Assembly: GCF_900114375.1 (NCBI RefSeq) | Contig: NZ_FOSV01000018.1 | Location: 1 to 64,000, forward strand | Direction of reading: 5' to 3' | DNA: 64,000 nucleotides | Source of the DNA: Methylorubrum salsuginis | GTDB taxonomy: Bacteria > Pseudomonadota > Alphaproteobacteria > Rhizobiales > Beijerinckiaceae | Shown here: positions 26,262 to 34,670 of the stretch, piece by piece | Layout of the letters: each line of letters begins with the position of its first letter | How positions within the stretch are numbered: position 1 is the first letter of the stretch | Notes under the pieces: model-generated | The model's database searches: none | Seen by the model: only the letters and a program-made list of their open reading frames with translations | Told to the model about the DNA's origin: nothing | Position numbers and translations under genes: made by a program

Positions 26262-27272
26262 ATGGCGCTTGATCTGAGCTTCACGTCGCTCGCCGACATC
26301 GCGCAGAGTGGGGGAGGGGGACGCCCCGTCGAGATTCCTCTCGATGAGATCATCGAGGATCCGGATCAGCCCCGGACCCTGTTCGACGACGACGCGTTGC
26401 GCGAGCTCGCCGCCTCGATCGCGCGGTTCGGCGTCATCCAGGCGATCAGCGTCCGGCCGAAGAACGCTGCGGGCAAGCACGTCATCATTTTCGGGGCCCG
26501 CCGCTACCGTGCCTCGCGTTTGGCCGGGCGGGACCGCATCCGCGCCGTCGTTGAGGCCGCGCAGACCCCGGACGCCTATCTGCAACTGGTCGAGAACGTT
26601 CAGCGCGACGACCTCAAGCCTCTGGAAATCGCCGCTTTCGTGACCGGGCGACTTCGGGCCGGTGACCGGACCTCGGCCATCGCCGAACGCCTGGGCAAGC
26701 CAAAGGATTGGGTCTCGCGCTACGCCGCCGTCGCGAAGATGCCGGATAGCCTGCGGGACAAGCTGGCGACATCGCCGATCCGAGCCGTCTACGAGCTGTT
26801 TCAGGCTTGGCGCGACCATCCCGAGGCGGTCGAGCGCATCGTGCGAAGCCAAGACGCGTTCACCGACGCTCAGGCGCGGCGCATCGCTCAGGATTTGCGC
26901 AAGCCGGCCTCTCCACCCAGCCCGTTACCACCAGCGACGCCGGAGCGCGCCGTCGACGCGAGCCAAGGTCGGCCGGTTTCGGGGGAGGAGAGGGCGGCGC
27001 CCGACGTGGCCGACGGGGATCGTCCGTCGGTCATCGCGGTCGAAGCTTCCCTCGCGAGCGGCCGAGGGACGAACGCGATCTCCCTCACCCGCGAAGTTCA
27101 AGGCCTCGAGCGCACGGTGCGCGCCCTCGACACGCCGATCGCTGCCCGGTGGCTGGCGCATTACGATACACTGTCCGCGCAGCTCGCGGCCGACTTGACC
27201 GAGGCGCACGATGTCTGGGTCAGTCGGAGGGCCGCTCTCCTCCTCATCCGTTCGGTGGCCGAGGCCGAGTGA
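26262..27272 (+). CDS. parB: ParB/Spo0J-family partition protein (second partition system)
   Basis: A 336-residue ParB. It has the N-terminal domain with IPLDEIIEDPDQPR, ELAASIARFGVIQAISVRP, HVIIFGARRYRASRLAG and YLQLVENVQRDDLKPLEIAAF, and then a KorB-type HTH (TSAIAERLGKPKDWVSRYA). The C-terminal part after residue about 210 is variable with a Pro-rich linker. It is in an operon with parA (12-base spacing). It differs clearly from RepB and from the ParB-like pseudogene at 13808, so the three are not recent duplicates. Confidence 0.88.
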   Translation: MALDLSFTSLADIAQSGGGGRPVEIPLDEIIEDPDQPRTLFDDDALRELAASIARFGVIQAISVRPKNAAGKHVIIFGARRYRASRLAGRDRIRAVVEAAQTPDAYLQLVENVQRDDLKPLEIAAFVTGRLRAGDRTSAIAERLGKPKDWVSRYAAVAKMPDSLRDKLATSPIRAVYELFQAWRDHPEAVERIVRSQDAFTDAQARRIAQDLRKPASPPSPLPPATPERAVDASQGRPVSGEERAAPDVADGDRPSVIAVEASLASGRGTNAISLTREVQGLERTVRALDTPIAARWLAHYDTLSAQLAADLTEAHDVWVSRRAALLLIRSVAEAE

Positions 27273-27797
27273 AGCCATGGCGTTGATTAGGACCATCGCA
27301 AGTGGTCCGGCGCAGCCTGACGCCGGTCGCATGGTCGAGACGGGTCAAGACGGGCGCGACCGTCCGGCTCGCGCCGAACGGTCAGGCTCTAGGCGCGCCC
27401 TGCGGCCGCACCCCGAACCACGCCAACCGGCGCGTTTCGGCCGCTGACGCGGTTACGATCCTTCGCGCACGACACGGGGCACCGACTCGCTTCGTCGACC
27501 GACAGGGGACGAGTCCGGGCTCGCAGAGCGAGGCCGACGCGTCAGGCTTCGTGCCATCCTGTTTCCCCTCTGTGATCGGGAAGGCGAAGCGGGCGATCCC
27601 TCCGGAAACGGGGCTGTCTGCTCAGCCGTCCTATCGTACCGGCACGGATCGAACCGGCTCAAGGACGAGCGGTGCCCCCAAAATGCTGACGCATTTCGGC
27701 TCCCCCCCTCGCCGGCTCCGCCGGTCGCTTCGCGATCCCTGACCCACTTCGACACGGCCTGGTGCGGTCTCTTCGTCTTCCCGACGAGGAGCCCATC
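27273..27797. other. 525-bp gap without a recognised gene
   Basis: Downstream of parB no frame on either strand shows a plausible protein. The sequence is GC-rich with scattered short runs and no strong hairpin noted. Confidence 0.4.
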
Positions 27798-27953
27798 ATG
27801 TCCATCATCGACCACATCTCGGACTTGCGCGCGGAACTCGCGGGCTCGATCCTGACGCGGCAGGAGCGCGCGATGCTCGAGGCCGAACTTGCGGCAGCGC
27901 TCGCGGCACGGGTAGAGGCCTCCCGAGCCACACGGACGGCCGAGCGGCCTTAA
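27798..27953 (+). CDS. Small hypothetical protein (51 residues)
   Basis: A short frame with ribosome-binding GAGGAG eight bases before ATG 27798. The product MSIIDHISDLRAELAGS... is predicted to be nearly all helical and Ala/Glu/Arg-rich, with heptad-like spacing (LRAEL, AMLEAELAAALAA), suggesting a small coiled coil. The good ribosome-binding site and residue pattern support it; no family is recognised. Confidence 0.45.
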   Translation: MSIIDHISDLRAELAGSILTRQERAMLEAELAAALAARVEASRATRTAERP

Positions 27954-28491
27954 CGCTCGAGGGGCGGGGAGGGGGCGCCGAGGCCTCTCTCCGCCGCGTT
28001 GGGACGAGATGAGGCTGCGGGTCCCGCGATCGAGACCTCTCGGCTCGCCGCCGATCCCACAAGGCGCTGTGGTACCCTCATACGCAGTGCCCGCATCTTT
28101 CCCTGCATCGTGTTCCTCGCAACGCCGGTGCGACGCGCGAATCCGTTGTCACGAGCAGAGTCGGCCTCTTTGCGATCCGGTCGTGCGGTGCGGAGCACCG
28201 TCTGCGGTACCTGTCTCGTCGGCGTTTTCGGTGATGAGCCGAGCCGCACCGATCGGAACACTTCCATCCCGTGGGAACGGCTCAGCCCAGCCACGCCCCT
28301 CGCCAAATCTGCTCATGGGCGTGGCCCCGCCTTTCCGAGGTCCGGCACACGCGAGTCGGATGTCCGCCTGAACGGGCGGCTGATGCGCCGCCGCCAAGCC
28401 GACAGCTGTTGACCGTTTGGCTTCGCGACCCTGTCTCGCCTTCCTTGAGCCCGAACGTCGTTCCTCATACGGCACGCTTGCCGGCACCACT

Positions 28492-28556
28492 GTTGGTTCA
28501 AACCAACGCTTGAGCGAGGGTGAAGAGGAGTGCAGGATAGGCTTGGCGCCAGCCAT
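28492..28556 (-). other. oriT: Candidate origin of transfer (oriT) with IncP-like nick sequence
   Basis: Just upstream of the mob genes the minus strand reads CCTATCCTGCA (28541-28531), matching the conserved MOBP nick region TATCCTG/C of RK2-type oriTs, with the predicted nick between 28533 and 28532. An almost perfect inverted repeat, ggcttggcgccagcc, abuts it (28541-28555). A second palindrome, GTTGGTT-CA-AACCAAC, lies at 28492-28507. Nick, adjacent inverted repeat and location beside a MobC-like gene and MOBP relaxase together support oriT. The rest of 27954-28573 holds no gene. Confidence 0.55.
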
Positions 28557-28573
28557 TTTTAAAGCGAGGTCGC

Positions 28574-29092
28574 TTGGCTTTCATCGGTGTCCAAGTCTCA
28601 GACGAGCTTAAGGCGCGGTTCACCGCGCGGGCGCAGCGGGAAGGGGGGCAGTCCGCGCTGCTGCGCAGGCTCGTCTGCACGGTGACCGATCAGGCGCCCG
28701 ACCCGGTCCGGCCGCTCGCCGCGGGCGCGTCCGACAAGGTCACGGTCCGGTTCCGCCGCAGCGAACGGGCTGCCATCACCGATGCGGCGACCGCTCGGGG
28801 GATGACACGGACTGGCTGGATCGCCGCGCTGGTGCGCGCCCGTCTCGGCCTCGGCCTTCCCTTGAATCGCGGAGAAGAGGAGGCCTTGCGCGCCATCGCG
28901 CGGGAACTCCACCGGATCGGCGGCGGCATCAATCAGATCGCGCGCGCGGCGAATCTCGCCGCACAAACCGGCGAACCTGTCACGTTCGATCCGGCGGTGC
29001 TGGAAGAAACGCGCGGCGTCGTCGGCGAGGCAACGAGCGAACTGCGCCAAGTGTTGGCACGCAGCGCCGGCTCCTGGCAGGTGCCGGTATGA
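28574..29092 (+). CDS. mobC: MobC-like relaxosome accessory protein
   Basis: A 172-residue DNA-binding protein. The first part (IGVQVSDELKARFTARA) and the middle (VTVRFRRSERAAITDAATA, MTRTGWIAALVRARLG) look like two ribbon-helix-helix units. The C-terminal LHRIGGGINQIARAANLA is the conserved MobC/NikA helix motif. Such proteins bind oriT and help the relaxase nick. No ATG is available, so a TTG start at 28574 with GCGAGG upstream is proposed. The stop overlaps the relaxase ATG (ATGA). Confidence 0.75.
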   Translation: MAFIGVQVSDELKARFTARAQREGGQSALLRRLVCTVTDQAPDPVRPLAAGASDKVTVRFRRSERAAITDAATARGMTRTGWIAALVRARLGLGLPLNRGEEEALRAIARELHRIGGGINQIARAANLAAQTGEPVTFDPAVLEETRGVVGEATSELRQVLARSAGSWQVPV

Positions 29093-30174
29093 ACACCGAG
29101 AGGGACGCGCTGCCGGTGCGCGGGATCGTCGGGGAAACGGAGACGGCTCTCTCCTATGTCTGGCGGACGCCGGCCCGGCGCCCGCGGAAGCAGCCCTTTG
29201 ACCCCGTGGCTCCCTCGACGGGGCAGGGGGGCTTGGTCCGCACGGATCGCGCGCGTCTCGAGCGGATCGTCGCGCGGGTCCCGGAAGTGATGGTGAAGAT
29301 CACGGGACGGACCAAGGGAGCGCAACATCTCCTTTCTCATCTCGCCTACATCACGCGGGACGGTCGGCTCCCCGCGGAAACGGAGGAGGGCATCGTTCTG
29401 ACGGGCCGCGAGGGCTTGGGCGATTTGCAAGCCCGTTGGATCGACGATGTCGCTCTCGACAACCGTCGTCGCAGCGACGGAACCGTGTCCGTTAATATGA
29501 TCCTATCGATGCCGCCGGGGACCGATCCAACGAAAGTTCGCGATGCGGTGCGGGCCTTCGCCCTGGACGCGTTTGAAGGTCGGCATGATTTCGCGTTCGT
29601 GCAGCATGACGACGAGGCGCATCCCCATGTCCATTTGACCGTGCGCGCGCTCGGCTACGATGGCCGTCGTCTCAATCCGCGCAAGGCCGACTTGCATCAC
29701 TGGCGTGAGCGGTTCGCCGAGGAGTTGCGTCTGCGCGGCGTGGCAGCGGAAGCCACGCCGCGTCGAGCCCGGGGTCGCGTCCGCAAGGCCGAGCACGGTG
29801 CGGTGCGCGCGATCCGCGAGCGCGGTGTCGTCCCGCGGGTCGATCGCCTTGCCCGCGAGGCGATCGTGCGCGAAGCGCGCGGGGAGGGGGCGTCAGAGCG
29901 ACCCTGGGAAACGCGAACGGCCGAGCGGCAGGTCGCCATTCGGGGCCAGTATCGCGCGACCGCGACGGAACTTGCGCAATCCAGCGAACCCTCGGACCGG
30001 GCGTTGGCGGACCGCATCACTGCATTCCTCTCGAACATGCCGGAGCCGAGCCTGCAGCGGCACGCGCTGCTGGGCGAACTCGCCGATCTGGCGAAGGCCG
30101 CCCGGATCGACCGAGGCGCCGAAACACCGCTCATCATCGACGCAGATCCGCGATCGACCGAGAAGAATCGTTAG
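29089..30174 (+). CDS. MOBP-family conjugative relaxase
   Basis: A 361-residue relaxase that nicks oriT and stays covalently on the transferred strand. The candidate catalytic Tyr87 is in HLLSHLAYITRDG; the metal-binding motif is HDDEAHPHVHL (His173, Asp175, His178, His180, His182). Spacing and motifs match VirD2/MobA-type nucleases. It is shorter than many relaxases and lacks a long C-terminal domain; an LPD7-domain protein that is often fused to relaxases is encoded separately at 34671-35699. It is coupled to the MobC-like gene. Confidence 0.88.
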   Translation: MNTERDALPVRGIVGETETALSYVWRTPARRPRKQPFDPVAPSTGQGGLVRTDRARLERIVARVPEVMVKITGRTKGAQHLLSHLAYITRDGRLPAETEEGIVLTGREGLGDLQARWIDDVALDNRRRSDGTVSVNMILSMPPGTDPTKVRDAVRAFALDAFEGRHDFAFVQHDDEAHPHVHLTVRALGYDGRRLNPRKADLHHWRERFAEELRLRGVAAEATPRRARGRVRKAEHGAVRAIRERGVVPRVDRLAREAIVREARGEGASERPWETRTAERQVAIRGQYRATATELAQSSEPSDRALADRITAFLSNMPEPSLQRHALLGELADLAKAARIDRGAETPLIIDADPRSTEKNR

Positions 30175-30504
30175 CTCGGTTTATGTCGGCAGATCTATCC
30201 TCGACACGTGAAGGCAATCTGCGTCGCCGTCGGTGCATCACAGATCATACCTGCGAATCTCGCCTGGCTTGAGTACGGTTGCTCGAAGATCGTCGGGACA
30301 GACCCAAGCTCACGCGAACGCCAGCGTGGAGCCCCTGCTCGTCCCGTCAAGGTAGACGCGGATGGCCAGTTCGGCGGCCTCCCGCTGCATTGCCAAGACG
30401 GAGATTGAATAGCCCTCATCAGCCTGCCCGTTAGGAGCGAGCATCGCGCTGAAGGGACCATCCCGCCGCACCATGATGGTGCTCGGGAAGCCGGGCACCG
30501 ACTG
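30175..30504. other. 330-bp gap at the relaxase/cargo junction
   Basis: The region between the relaxase and the Crp-like gene is a likely cargo boundary. The minus strand has a 62-residue frame (30498-30310, GTG start, ending LDGTSRGSTLAFA, containing LAMQREAAELAIRVY) that could be a small gene downstream of the regulator. It is unrecognised and weakly supported. No repeats or integrase genes mark the junction. Confidence 0.3.
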
Positions 30505-31179
30505 CTAATGCAGGCGGTTGGAGGCCAGGGCCGCGCGGTCGGCGATCTCGACCTGACCGCGCCGCAGGATCACGAGACCGGCCTCGGCCCATTGCGCCAG
30601 GATGCGGCTGACGACCTCGCGGACGCTGCCCACGTCGGCGGCGAGTTGCTGGTGGGTCTTGTGGACCACGCCGTCGGGGCCGGCCTCCGTGAAGAGCCGG
30701 CGGGCAAGCCTTTGCTCCAGCGGCGCGAAAGCCACCTCCTCGATCAGCGTGAACATGCTCGCCATGAGCCTGGAATAGTCGTCGAGGACGAAGCTTCGAA
30801 ACTCCGGGCTCTCCGCCATCAACTGCTGGAACGTCGAGGCCGGGATCGCCGCCAGTTCGGTGCGCTCCTCCGCGATGCTCTCGGCAGGGAAGCCCCCGCC
30901 GGCCAACAGGCACTGGGTGGTGAGCACGCATGTCCCGCCCGCGCCGACTTTGTAGATCAGCACCTCGCGCCCGCCCTCCGACATCCGGAACACGCGGGTC
31001 CGACCGTCGATGCACATGAGGTAGTTCGCGCAGGCGCCATCGAGCTCGTATGCAACGGCCCCGGCTTCGAGGACGGGGAAGTGCACCGTGCCGCGCGCGA
31101 TCTGCAGATGAGCGGCGGAGAAGCCCTTGATGAGGGGGAAGCGCTCGATCCAGCGCTCGACCTGATGGTTGTCCGGCAT
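30505..31179 (-). CDS. Crp/Fnr-family transcriptional regulator
   Basis: A 224-residue regulator. It has an N-terminal cyclic-nucleotide-type sensor domain and a C-terminal winged helix (THQQLAADVGSVREVVSRIL), whose recognition helix VREVVSR resembles that of Crp (RETVGR). It has four cysteines (Cys50, 56, 84, 90) in the sensor part but not the N-terminal Fnr iron-sulfur set, so thiol or redox sensing is possible though unproven. ATG 31179 was preferred over an in-frame start at 31212. It is divergent from the SoxYZ-like operon across a 400-bp region that carries a Crp-type palindrome, so it probably controls that operon. Confidence 0.85.
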   Translation of the reverse strand: MPDNHQVERWIERFPLIKGFSAAHLQIARGTVHFPVLEAGAVAYELDGACANYLMCIDGRTRVFRMSEGGREVLIYKVGAGGTCVLTTQCLLAGGGFPAESIAEERTELAAIPASTFQQLMAESPEFRSFVLDDYSRLMASMFTLIEEVAFAPLEQRLARRLFTEAGPDGVVHKTHQQLAADVGSVREVVSRILAQWAEAGLVILRRGQVEIADRAALASNRLH

Positions 31180-31482
31180 GTGTGACGTCCGCCTGCCGCC
31201 GGCGCGATGCATGACCGCCCGGTCGTTCTTGGAAGATTCTCCCGCCGCTCCAGGCCGGTGTTAACTGAAGTCACCGGCTCGTTCGGCCTCGCCGGCATAC
31301 CATTTCCCGCGAGGTCCCATAAGCCGATCACCGGAACGCAAATCCAAGCCGTCCCAGCGCACCTCGCCGCACGAAGACCTACGCCGTCGGCGTCCGAACC
31401 CCGACCGCCCTGCGAGGCGACCTCTCCCTGACCCCGCCGCCGCCTCGGTTCCTGAGAGAATCGTCAGCGGCTGCCGACTTGC

Positions 31483-31496
31483 GTGACCCAGGTCAC
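31483..31496. promoter_or_regulatory. Crp/Fnr-type operator upstream of the SoxYZ-like operon
   Basis: GTGACCCAGGTCAC is a perfect palindrome with GTGA-N6-TCAC spacing, the Crp-type half-site arrangement. It lies 84 bases before the soxYZ-like ATG and about 300 bases from the divergent regulator start. The recognition helix of the neighbouring regulator is of the kind that reads GTGA. The link between the two is inferred. Confidence 0.5.
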
Positions 31497-31579
31497 CGAC
31501 GCCTGGCCGGATAAGGGCTATCGTCTCCTCAATCGGACCTGCGAACGGCAGGCATGACGACAACGGAGGAGCAAACGCC

Positions 31580-32401
31580 ATGGCATCATCGCGCCGGACG
31601 ACCGCCCTGGTGGCGGGCCTGACCCTGCCCATCTTGGTCGCCGCCGGATCGGCCCATGCCGCGGCGGGCGACTCCGGCGACCAACGCGCCGAGCGCTGGG
31701 GCGAGATCAAGCAGCAGATCTTCGGCGACGCCAAGATCCAGTCCGGGGGCAAGGCGGTGAAGATCGATGCCCCGAAGCGGGCGGATGACGCCTCCCTGGT
31801 GCCGATCACCCTGACCGTGCCCGACAAGGACAACGTCGCGGAGCTGTCGCTCATCATCGACGACAACCCGACGCCGTACGCCGCCCACTTCGTCTTCGGC
31901 CCGGCGGCGGACCCCAACGAGCTGAAGCTCCGCGTGCGCGTCAACAACTACACCGACGTCCACGCCGTCGCGAAGATGAAGGACGGCACGTTCCAGGAGG
32001 CCACGGAGTACGTGAAGGCGTCCGGCGGCTGCTCGGCGCCGATGGGCATGAGCGACGAGGAGGCGATGCAGGGCATGGGCGACATGCGCATGAAGTTCGG
32101 CGAGATGCAGCCGGGCAAGCCCGTCCAGGCGACCCTGATGATCCGCCACCCGAACTTCTCGGGCATGCAGATGAACCAAGTGACGCGCGAATACACCCCG
32201 GCCCGCTACATCCAGAAGATCATCGTCAGCTACGGCGACAAGAGCGTCTTCACGATGGACGGGGACATCTCGATCTCGGCGAACCCCGTCATCAACTTCG
32301 GCTACCTGCCTGACGGCGCCGGCCCGATGAAGGTCACCGCTACGGACAACCAGGGTGGTCACTGGGAGAAAAGCTTCCCGGTCCGTTCGGCAAGCAACTG
32401 A
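31580..32401 (+). CDS. Quinoprotein dehydrogenase-associated SoxYZ-like carrier
   Basis: A 273-residue periplasmic protein with a signal peptide (ending near GSAHAAAG). SoxY-like and SoxZ-like halves are fused. The SoxY part runs to the swinging-arm-like ASGGCSAP (Cys151), and the SoxZ part holds MIRHPNFSGMQMNQVTREY and FTMDGDISISANPVINF. In SoxYZ the cysteine carries sulfur intermediates; the fused form is found beside PQQ-dependent dehydrogenase genes, where its exact cargo is unknown. GGAGGAG sits 13 bases before the ATG. It overlaps the next gene by one base (TGATG). It is the first gene of a four-gene operon with thiol-redox partners. Confidence 0.88.
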   Translation: MASSRRTTALVAGLTLPILVAAGSAHAAAGDSGDQRAERWGEIKQQIFGDAKIQSGGKAVKIDAPKRADDASLVPITLTVPDKDNVAELSLIIDDNPTPYAAHFVFGPAADPNELKLRVRVNNYTDVHAVAKMKDGTFQEATEYVKASGGCSAPMGMSDEEAMQGMGDMRMKFGEMQPGKPVQATLMIRHPNFSGMQMNQVTREYTPARYIQKIIVSYGDKSVFTMDGDISISANPVINFGYLPDGAGPMKVTATDNQGGHWEKSFPVRSASN

Positions 32402-32988
32402 TGCGACCCGTGCTCCACCTTCCCGTCGTGGCTGCGGCAGCGGTGTTCCTGATCGCCGCAGCGCCCGCCGACTCGCCCGTCGGCGTGCGGGAGCCGGACG
32501 GCTACTGGCAGGGGGCGCTGCACGGCTACACGCCACAGACCCTCGCAGGGGCCACCGTCGTCGATGCCGGCGAAGTCGCCAAGCTGATCGAGGACCATAA
32601 GCCGGTGCTTCTCGACGTCTCAGAGATCGACCGGAAGCCCGCTGGCCTGCCTCCGGGCCGCCTGTGGTTCCCCATCCACCGCAACATCGCAGGAAGCACG
32701 TGGCTGCCGGGCTCGGGTGAAGGCGACCTCGACGCGGTCGCCCAGGACGCCCTCAAGGCACGGGTCGCCGATCTCACCGGGGGCGACCTCGAAAGGCCCA
32801 TCGTCACCTACTGCCACCCCGACTGCTGGGGCAGTTGGAACCTCGGCAAGCGCCTCGTCGCCCTGGGTTACCGGAAAGTCCACTGGTTCCCGCAGGGCAT
32901 AGAGGGCTGGCAGGACGGCCATGACACAGCCGTGTCACGCCCTGACGCGCGATGGGCCGCACGCCCGAAGTCGACCGTCGGCCAATGA
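32401..32988 (+). CDS. PQQ-dependent catabolism-associated CXXCW-motif protein (rhodanese-like)
   Basis: A 195-residue exported protein with a signal peptide ending near FLIAAAPADS and a rhodanese-like fold. The signature YCHPDCWGSWNLGKR (Cys138 and Cys142) corresponds to the family called CXXCW in PQQ-linked catabolism clusters. Rhodanese-like proteins move sulfane sulfur or disulfides, so it probably exchanges with the SoxYZ-like carrier. It is translationally coupled to that gene. No PQQ dehydrogenase gene is in this window. Confidence 0.85.
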   Translation: MRPVLHLPVVAAAAVFLIAAAPADSPVGVREPDGYWQGALHGYTPQTLAGATVVDAGEVAKLIEDHKPVLLDVSEIDRKPAGLPPGRLWFPIHRNIAGSTWLPGSGEGDLDAVAQDALKARVADLTGGDLERPIVTYCHPDCWGSWNLGKRLVALGYRKVHWFPQGIEGWQDGHDTAVSRPDARWAARPKSTVGQ

Positions 32989-33022
32989 CGACCATCATCC
33001 TCTATCCCGAAGGCTCGCCTCG

Positions 33023-33409
33023 ATGATCCGCCGTACCCTCCTCGCCCTCCTCGCGGCGGCGCCGTTCGGGCTCGCCCCGGCCCAGGCCGCCGACTTCCTC
33101 CCGTACACGCCGGAAGCCCTGGCCGCCGCGCAGAAGGCCGGCAAGCCCATCCTGGTCGAGATCAGCGCGCCCTGGTGCCCGATCTGCAAGACGCAGAAGC
33201 CCATCCTGGCGAAGCTCGGGGCCGACCCGCGGTTCAAGGACTTGCAGGTGTTCGACGTCGATTTCGATAGCCAGAAGCCGGCTCTCAAGGCGCTCAACGC
33301 CCGCATGCAAAGCACGTTGATCGCGTTCAAGGGCGAGACGGAGGTCGGGCGCTCCGTCGGCGAGACCCAGCCCGAATGGATCGAGGGACTCTTGGAAAAG
33401 GTGCTCTGA
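33023..33409 (+). CDS. Periplasmic thioredoxin-family protein
   Basis: A 128-residue protein with a signal peptide (LLALLAAAPFGLAPAQA) and a thioredoxin fold. The active site is WCPICK (Cys52, Cys55), and the family features FDVDFDSQKPAL and QSTLIAFKGETEVGRSVG follow. As a DsbD-gamma/TlpA-like carrier it would take electrons from the CcdA protein encoded next and reduce the CXXCW protein or the SoxYZ-like carrier. ATG 33023 lies 34 bases after the previous stop. Confidence 0.88.
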   Translation: MIRRTLLALLAAAPFGLAPAQAADFLPYTPEALAAAQKAGKPILVEISAPWCPICKTQKPILAKLGADPRFKDLQVFDVDFDSQKPALKALNARMQSTLIAFKGETEVGRSVGETQPEWIEGLLEKVL

Positions 33410-33419
33410 GGCGAAACCG

Positions 33420-34139
33420 ATGGTCGCCACCCTTGGCCTTGCCTTCCTCGCCGGCATCCTCTCCGTCCTGTCCCCGTGCGTGCTGCCGCTCCTGCCCCTG
33501 GTGCTCGGCGCGGCAGCTTCCGAGCACCGCCTGGGCCCCGCGGCGCTGGCCGCAGGTCTCGCGCTTTCGTTCGTCGTGATCGGCCTGTTCGTCGCCACGG
33601 TCGGCTTCGCCATCGGACTCGACACCGACGTGTTTCGCACCGTCGCCGCGGTCCTGCTGGTACTGGTCGGCCTCGTGCTGATGCTACCGGCCGTGCAGAC
33701 ACGGCTGGCAGTGGCGGCCGGTCCAATGAGCGACTGGACCGAGACCCGGTTCGGCGGCTTCTCGACCGCCGGTCTCGTCGGCCAGTTCGGGGTCGGCCTG
33801 CTGCTGGGCGCGGTCTGGAGCCCTTGCGTCGGCCCGACGCTGGGCGCCGCCTCGCTCCTGGCCTCTCAGGGCCAAGACCTCTTAAGCGTCGGCCTGACGA
33901 TGTTCCTGTTCGGTGTCGGTGCGGCGCTGCCGCTGCTGCTTCTCGGCACCCTGTCGCGGGAGGTTCTCATGCGCTGGCGCGACCGCATGATGAGCGCCGG
34001 CAAGGGGCTGAAGGCCGCGCTGGGCCTGATCTTGATGGTGAGCGGGGCCGTGATCCTCGCGGGCTACGACAAGACGATCGAGACTGCGCTGGTGAATGCT
34101 TCGCCATCCTGGCTCACCGACCTCACCACTCGCTTTTGA
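33420..34139 (+). CDS. ccdA: CcdA/DsbD-type membrane thiol-electron transporter
   Basis: A 239-residue inner-membrane protein with about six transmembrane helices. The two conserved cysteines are in LSPCVLPLLP (Cys20) and VWSPCVGPT (Cys136), the pair that passes electrons from cytoplasmic thioredoxin to the periplasm. It lies 10 bases after the thioredoxin-like gene. It completes a relay of CcdA, thioredoxin, CXXCW protein and SoxYZ-like carrier. It is the last gene of the cargo operon. Confidence 0.9.
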   Translation: MVATLGLAFLAGILSVLSPCVLPLLPLVLGAAASEHRLGPAALAAGLALSFVVIGLFVATVGFAIGLDTDVFRTVAAVLLVLVGLVLMLPAVQTRLAVAAGPMSDWTETRFGGFSTAGLVGQFGVGLLLGAVWSPCVGPTLGAASLLASQGQDLLSVGLTMFLFGVGAALPLLLLGTLSREVLMRWRDRMMSAGKGLKAALGLILMVSGAVILAGYDKTIETALVNASPSWLTDLTTRF

Positions 34140-34670
34140 GGGCCTGACCAAAGATGCGTCCTGTCCAAACTTACCTCGCCCCGCCGCCTTTCGGCGCCCC
34201 GGGCCCGGGACATGAGTGGCAGCGACCAATCGATGCCAAGCAAGTCCGGCTGAAGCCTTGCCGCAGAGATCGACGGGATCATGGGCGTCCGCGTATGCCC
34301 GGCCGATCAGACCAACGACACGAGGTTGGCGATCTGTATATCAGTTTGAGCCTGCTCTACGGAACTCTTTGCGATTAAATTAGCTCGGCGGCGCCATTTT
34401 TAAAATATTCACTCTTGTCCTTACAAGTCCCTTCATTGCGGGGCCGGTGAAACTCTCTCCGTACCGATGGGCAGGACACGAGCTTGTTCTGGGGCATCGT
34501 CGCTCGTACCTCAGCGAGGTTGTCTGTCCGTCCATGGTTCGCCGGACGGCCGCTTGAGCCGCAAGCGGCCGGTTGCGCGAGGGTGGAGGAGGGTGGCGAC
34601 GGCGTCTATCGGTATCGGCGTGTGCAGAGAATGGCCGATGTGGGACCTCTATTTTATCGAAATATGAAAA
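34140..34670. other. 531-bp gap between the cargo operon and the transfer genes
   Basis: No supported gene. The stretch 34340-34440 is markedly AT-richer than its surroundings (gcgattaaattagc, catttttaaaatattcac), unlike the rest of this region. It lies at the convergent junction of the ccdA operon (plus) and the LPD7 gene (minus). A cargo insertion boundary is possible, but no IS or attachment site was identified. Confidence 0.4.

Noticed and set aside
27273..28491. Additional small genes between parB and oriT
   Set aside because: Several short frames exist, but only 27798-27953 has a credible ribosome-binding site and amino-acid pattern.
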